DNA from: Oscillospiraceae bacterium | Lineage (GTDB): Bacteria; Bacillota; Clostridia; Oscillospirales; Oscillospiraceae | DNA length: 64,000 bases | Assembly: GCA_021771635.1 (NCBI GenBank) | Contig: JAETOQ010000005.1 | Location: 1-64,000, forward strand | Reading direction: 5' to 3' | In this document: positions 60,042 through 64,000 of the stretch, piece after piece | How positions within the stretch are numbered: the stretch's first letter is position 1 | Layout: the number at the start of each line of letters is the position of its first letter | Notes under the pieces: generated by a model | Told to the model about the DNA's origin: nothing | Seen by the model: the letters and a program-made list of their open reading frames with translations, nothing else | Databases searched by the model: none | Made by a program: the position numbers and the translations under genes

Positions 60042-62972
60042 TTACGTCTCCTTTGCGCGTTTCTCGTCCTGCTCGTCCAGGGCGGCGAACAGGCTCCGCA
60101 GGCGGATGCGCACCGCGCCCAGGTTCGTGATCTCATCGATCTTCAGCTGGGTGTACAGCTTGCCGCCCGCCTGTAAGATCTCCCGTGTCTCATCGGAGGT
60201 GATGGCGTCCACACCGCAGCCAAAGCTGACCAGATGCACCAGGTCCATATCAGGCTGGGAGCAGCAGTACTTCGCCGCCGCGTACAGGCGGGAGTGGTAG
60301 GTCCACTGGTTGAGCACCGTGGTGGGGAACTTCTCCACGCGGTTGGAGATGGAATCCTCCGTCACCACCGCCGCGCCGAAGCGGGTGATGAGGGTGTCGA
60401 TGCCGTGGTTGACCTCCGGGTCCACGTGGTAGGGCCGTCCCGCCAGCACGATAATGCGGCGTCCCTCGGCCCGGGCCTGGTCGATGACGCGCTCGCCCTC
60501 CTTGCGGATCAGGGACATGTGGTGGGCGTACTCGGCGTAGGCCGCGTCAGCGGCGGACTGGATCTCCTTTCTGGAAATATCCGGAAAATACTGCCGCAGG
60601 ATGGTGAAGATCTTCTTGTTGAAATCCTTGGGCCTGTGGATGCCCACGTAGTCATAGATGAACTTGGTGTCTTTGACCTCCGGGCAGTTGCCGGCGATGA
60701 CCTCCGGATAATAGGCCACCACGGGGCAGTTGTAGTTGTTCTGGCCCAGGCCCTCGTCAATGTTGTAGGTCATACAGGGGTAGAAGATAGCGTCCAGCCC
60801 CAGCTTGCTGAGGAAGTGGATGTGGCCGTGGGCCAGCTTGGCCGGGAAGCAGGCGGTGTCACTGGGGATGGTGCCCTGTCCCTTGAGGTACAGGTCCCGG
60901 CTGGAGAGGGGGCTGTGGTACACGGCGAAGCCCAATTTGGTAAAGAAGGTGTGCCAGAAGGGCAGCAGTTCCCAAAAGTTCAGGCACAGGGGCAGTCCGA
61001 TCTTGCCCCGCTTGCCGGGGACAGGCTTATAGCCCAGGATCAGCTTCCGCTTGTATTCGTAAAGATTCCGCTCGCCGGTGTCCGCCTTGCCGGTGACAGG
61101 GCGGTCACAGCGGTTGCCGCTGATGAAGGTGCCGCCGTCGGCAAAGGTGTTGATGGTGAGCTGGCAGTTGTTGCCGCAGCGGCCGCAGACCTCGCTGCGG
61201 GTCTCCTGATGGAAGTTCGCAAGGGCCTCCCGGTCCAGAAGCCGGCTGGTCTGGCCGCCGGCAGCCTTGCCTTGGCCGTACAGCGCCGCGCCGTAGGCGC
61301 CCATGAGGCCCGCGATGTCGGGCCGGATGACCTCCACGCCCATCTCCTTCTCAAAGGCCCGGAGGACCGCCTCGTTGTAGAACGTGCCGCCCTGGACCAC
61401 GATGTTTCTTCCCAGCTCCTCGGGAGAAGCTGCCCGGATAACCTTGTAAATGGCGTTTTTCACCACGGAGATGGAGAGGCCGGCGGAGATATTTTCGATG
61501 GTAGCCCCGTCCTTCTGGGCCTGCTTCACGCTGGAGTTCATGAACACGGTACAGCGGCTGCCCAGGTCCACGGGCCTGTCCGCGAACAGGCCCAGCTTGG
61601 CAAATTCCTTCACATCATAGCCCAGAGCCTGGGCGAAGGTCTGGAGAAAGCTGCCGCAGCCGGAGGAGCAGGCCTCGTTCAGGAAGATATTGCTGATGGC
61701 GCCGTCCTCGATCTTGAAGCATTTCATGTCCTGGCCGCCGATGTCGATGATGAAATCCACATTGGGCAGGAAGTGCCGGGCGGCGGTGAAGTGGGCCACC
61801 GTCTCCACCACGCCGTAGTCGGCGTGGAAGGCGTTTTTCGCCAGGTCCTCGCCGTATCCGGTGGTGGTGACGGAGGCCACATGCAGGGCCGGATGCTCGT
61901 CATAGAGCTTTTGCAGCACCTCCCGGATCAGGGGCACGGGATTGCCCAGATTGGGGCGGTAGTCGGTGAACAGGATGCGGGCATCCTCGTCGATGACCAC
62001 CAGCTTGACAGTGGTGGAGCCGGAGTCGATACCGATGTGCACCGGAGCGGCGTAGTCCGGACCAAAGGGCATCCGGGGCACGGAGGCCTTGGCGTGCCGC
62101 GCCCGGAACGCCTCATACTCCTCCTGGTCGTTGAACAGGGCGGGCTGGCTGCGGTACGTCTCGGACGCGCCGTGCTTTTGGAGCCGGTCCGCCACTTCCA
62201 TCAGATCAAATTCCTGATCGGAATAGAAGGCCGCGCCCAGGGCCACGAACAGCAGACTGTTCTCCGGACAGGTGCCCTGTACGCCCAGCGTCCTGTCAAA
62301 GCTCTTCCGCAGGACCTGGGAAAAGGTCAGAGGGCCGCCCAGATACAGCACGTTCCCGGTGATAGGACGGCCCTGGGCCAGGCCCGCGATGGTCTGGTTC
62401 ACCACCGCCTGGTAGATGCTGGCGGCGATATCCTCGCTCCGGCCCCCCTGGTTGATGAGGGGCTGCACGTCGCTCTTGGCGAACACGCCGCAACGGGAGG
62501 CGATGGTGTATGTCTTCTCCGCCTTTTGGGCGGCGGCGTCCATCTCGTCGGCAGTCATTTTCAAAAGTGTCGCCATCTGGTCGATGAAAGCGCCGGTGCC
62601 ACCGGCGCAGGAGCCGTTCATGCGGACCTCGGTGCCGCCGGTGAGGAACAGGATCTTCGCGTCCTCACCGCCCAGCTCAATGATGCAGTCGGTGCCCGGT
62701 GCCAGGCGGTTGGCGGCTACCCGGGTGGCGAACACCTCCTGGACAAAGGGCACCTCCACGCTGTCCGCCATGCCCATGCCCGCAGAGCCGGAGATGGCCA
62801 GCGCCGCCCTGCCGCCGGGGATATACTGCTCCGCCACCCGGCGCAGCAGCTCCTCAGACTTTTCCAAAATGTGGCTGAAATGCCGTTCGTATGTACTGTA
62901 TAAGATGTTGTCCGCTTCGTCCAGCACCACGCATTTGATGGTGGTGGACCCCACGTCAAGACCGACTTTCAA
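60042..62972 (-). CDS. Acyl-CoA dehydratase activase fusion (two ASKHA domains plus DUF2229)
   Basis: A 976-residue protein. Two BadF/BcrA/HgdC-type ATPase domains follow each other (GLDVGSTTIKCVVLD ... GGEDAKIL; then IGIDSGSTTVKLVVIDED ... IGGQDMKCF) with the cluster ligands in NGSCAGGTGAFIDQMA and NEACSSGCGSFLQTFAQAL; a C-terminal DUF2229-type region (GLPLCLNFWELLPFWHTFF, IPSDTACFPAKLAHGH) completes it. It transfers electrons with ATP hydrolysis to a dehydratase-type partner. TTG is chosen as start because AAAGGAGG is eight bases upstream and KVGLDVGSTT begins there; the upstream ATG (63029) overlaps the operator. Confidence 0.9.
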   Translation of the reverse strand: MKVGLDVGSTTIKCVVLDEADNILYSTYERHFSHILEKSEELLRRVAEQYIPGGRAALAISGSAGMGMADSVEVPFVQEVFATRVAANRLAPGTDCIIELGGEDAKILFLTGGTEVRMNGSCAGGTGAFIDQMATLLKMTADEMDAAAQKAEKTYTIASRCGVFAKSDVQPLINQGGRSEDIAASIYQAVVNQTIAGLAQGRPITGNVLYLGGPLTFSQVLRKSFDRTLGVQGTCPENSLLFVALGAAFYSDQEFDLMEVADRLQKHGASETYRSQPALFNDQEEYEAFRARHAKASVPRMPFGPDYAAPVHIGIDSGSTTVKLVVIDEDARILFTDYRPNLGNPVPLIREVLQKLYDEHPALHVASVTTTGYGEDLAKNAFHADYGVVETVAHFTAARHFLPNVDFIIDIGGQDMKCFKIEDGAISNIFLNEACSSGCGSFLQTFAQALGYDVKEFAKLGLFADRPVDLGSRCTVFMNSSVKQAQKDGATIENISAGLSISVVKNAIYKVIRAASPEELGRNIVVQGGTFYNEAVLRAFEKEMGVEVIRPDIAGLMGAYGAALYGQGKAAGGQTSRLLDREALANFHQETRSEVCGRCGNNCQLTINTFADGGTFISGNRCDRPVTGKADTGERNLYEYKRKLILGYKPVPGKRGKIGLPLCLNFWELLPFWHTFFTKLGFAVYHSPLSSRDLYLKGQGTIPSDTACFPAKLAHGHIHFLSKLGLDAIFYPCMTYNIDEGLGQNNYNCPVVAYYPEVIAGNCPEVKDTKFIYDYVGIHRPKDFNKKIFTILRQYFPDISRKEIQSAADAAYAEYAHHMSLIRKEGERVIDQARAEGRRIIVLAGRPYHVDPEVNHGIDTLITRFGAAVVTEDSISNRVEKFPTTVLNQWTYHSRLYAAAKYCCSQPDMDLVHLVSFGCGVDAITSDETREILQAGGKLYTQLKIDEITNLGAVRIRLRSLFAALDEQDEKRAKET

Positions 62973-63027
62973 AGTTGCTACCTCCTTTAGGCAAACGGTT
63001 GCTCTATCCATTTTGACAGATAACCAC

Positions 63028-63076
63028 ATGATACCACATTAGTTGGTATCATACTCTTTTTCGACAAAATGTGCAA
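63028..63076 (-). promoter_or_regulatory. Promoter with overlapping palindromic operator for the activase operon
   Basis: Minus-strand TTGCAC (63071-63076), a 17-base spacer and TATGAT (63048-63053). A perfect palindrome, ATGATACCA and TGGTATCAT separated by seven bases (63028-63052), covers the -10 and start site, a textbook repressor position. The cognate regulator is not in the window. Confidence 0.7.
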
Positions 63077-63196
63077 TCGGTAATATCCTGTCACCCTGTA
63101 AAGAATTTGTTAAGAAAGTGAAAATTTTCAGGACTTTGCCTTTTGTCATTTTTATGCTATACTTGTCCCATTCAGAACGGAAACGAGGAACATCTT

Positions 63197-63763
63197 ATGG
63201 ATACTGTTTTGCTGCACTGCTGCTGCGCCCCCTGCTCCCTGAGCTGCATCGAACCCCTGCGGGCCGAGGGCATTGAGCCGGTGGCTTTCTGGTATAATCC
63301 CAACATCCACCCCTGGAAGGAATATCAGGCCCGGCGGGACTGCCTGCTGGAGTACGCCCCCACCATCGGCATGGAGGTCCGTGTCCGGGAGGACTACGGC
63401 CTGCGCCAATTCGTGGAGCACGTGGCGGAGGACATCGACCACCGCTGCGCCTACTGCTACGAGCACCGGCTGGAGGGCACCGCCCAGTACGCCGCGGAGC
63501 ACGGTTTTACCGCCTTCACCTCCACCCTGCTGGCCAGTCTCTACCAGGATCACGACGGCATCGTCCGGGCGGCGGAAAAGTACGCCAAGGAGTACGGCGT
63601 GGAGTTTTTGTACCGGGACTTCCGCCCCAATTTCCGGGCTGGAAATCAAAAGGCCCGGGAGCTGGGCTTCTATATGCAGAAATACTGCGGCTGCGTCTTT
63701 TCCGAAGCGGACCGCTATCAAAAGCAGATCGACCGGGACCGGATCAAATTCGCGGAGGACTGA
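63197..63763 (+). CDS. queH: Epoxyqueuosine reductase QueH
   Basis: A 188-residue DUF208/QueH protein that performs the last step of queuosine synthesis in tRNA. The start ATG follows GAGGAA; MDTVLLHCCCAPCSLSCIEPL carries the CCxxC-type cluster ligands, WYNPNIHPWKEYQARRD, RCAYCYEHRL and KYCGCVFSEADRY the others. A longer frame upstream lacks a binding site. Confidence 0.93.
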   Translation: MDTVLLHCCCAPCSLSCIEPLRAEGIEPVAFWYNPNIHPWKEYQARRDCLLEYAPTIGMEVRVREDYGLRQFVEHVAEDIDHRCAYCYEHRLEGTAQYAAEHGFTAFTSTLLASLYQDHDGIVRAAEKYAKEYGVEFLYRDFRPNFRAGNQKARELGFYMQKYCGCVFSEADRYQKQIDRDRIKFAED

Positions 63764-63772
63764 CCGTTTTCG

Positions 63773-63791
63773 GCCCTTATATAATAAGGGC
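63773..63791 (+). terminator. Hairpin after queH
   Basis: GCCCTTAT-ATA-ATAAGGGC, a perfect 8-bp stem nine bases after the stop, followed by CGTCTTCATTT. A weak terminator. The stretch 63792-63939 holds no supported gene. Confidence 0.5.
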
Positions 63792-63939
63792 GTCTTCATT
63801 TGTTGTCCAGGACTTTGCGGCCATCGGTATCCGGATAGAGACAGATGGCTCTTCCTGGGGCCGCCCTCCGCTTCTCAAGTCTTTGCATTCTGAATATCCC
63901 GCGATCCCGGCCGCCTCGCTTTTTTGTATAACTATACCG

Positions 63940-63969
63940 TTGACAATGAATAGAAATAGCTTCTACAAT
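63940..63969 (+). promoter_or_regulatory. Strong promoter for a gene beyond the window
   Basis: Consensus TTGACA, an 18-base spacer and TACAAT. A GTG and an ATG (63992) follow close to the window end, so the gene presumably begins there and continues outside. Confidence 0.65.
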
Positions 63970-64000
63970 AAAGTTCAACACAAGGACGTGCGGATGAAGT

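Noticed and set aside
60234-62903. 889-codon open frame on the plus strand
   Set aside because: It is antisense to the acyl-CoA dehydratase activase, made possible by high GC; no ribosome binding site and no family features.
63796-63981. 61-codon minus frame at the window end
   Set aside because: No ribosome binding site, composition not coding, and it runs through a strong plus-strand promoter.

Overview
The window is about 64 kb of a GC-rich chromosome from an anaerobic, Gram-positive gut-type bacterium. Ribosomal, sigma-A, Clp and ECF-transporter gene orders, the 2-hydroxyacyl-CoA dehydratase activase and the hairpin-rich intergenic repeats all suggest the Oscillospiraceae (Oscillibacter/Flavonifractor/Dysosmobacter-like). 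This placement is an inference from gene content, not a search.

Layout. (1) 1-4.65 kb, plus strand: molybdenum block (MOSC protein, molybdopterin-binding protein, modA-modB-modC, MogA/MoaB protein). (2) 4.7-11.5 kb: class A penicillin-binding protein, DUF1292 protein, a 6S-like RNA, a parvulin foldase, tcdA and a DUF554 membrane protein. (3) 11.6-14.9 kb, minus: two consecutive ECF sigma/anti-sigma modules. (4) 15.2-19.2 kb, minus: rpmG-secE-nusG-rplK-rplA, then rplJ-rplL with its own promoter, L10 leader and attenuator. (5) 19.5-28 kb: ruvX, a membrane E2-like acyltransferase, a phosphoribosyltransferase, an ICMT-like methyltransferase, a PPTase, dnaG-rpoD and a membrane-anchored XRE regulator. 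(6) 28.9-43.9 kb: an integrated element (below). (7) 44.3-57.1 kb: D,D-carboxypeptidase, then a long minus-strand run (vanZ-like, ecfA1-ecfA2-ecfT, truA, DUF5711, cvpA, ClpE-like ATPase, EFR1 ferredoxin, lipase). (8) 57.2-64 kb: rRNA-type methyltransferase, a flavodoxin/acyl-CoA dehydratase-type operon under a palindromic operator, and queH.

Main discovery. A P-loop ATPase gene resembling the PRK06851 family is cut in two: its N-terminal part lies at 43861-44139 and its C-terminal part at 28122-28910, both on the minus strand. Between them lies 14,950 bp carrying a large serine recombinase at its left end. Joining the two gene parts restores an in-frame protein of about 355 residues. Joining the two element ends recreates a roughly 47-bp attP-like site: 22-bp imperfect inverted arms around a GTG core. 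The cargo is metabolic: a LacI regulator, a TRAP transporter (DctP-DctQ-DctM), a TIM-barrel isomerase, a histidine-phosphatase/acetyltransferase fusion, an SDR dehydrogenase and a complete E1-E2-E3 2-oxoacid dehydrogenase complex. Operator-like ATTA[C/G]TAAT sites sit at three promoters. The element is therefore a mobile catabolic island that disrupts a host gene and could in principle restore it on excision. The recombinase frame reaches its catalytic serine only if translation begins at an unusual ATA codon behind a strong ribosome binding site.

Other points of note: three MITE-like hairpin elements lying against gene 3' ends, a diverged second copy of the rpoD 3' end, and a membrane E2-like acyltransferase whose catalytic histidine is replaced.
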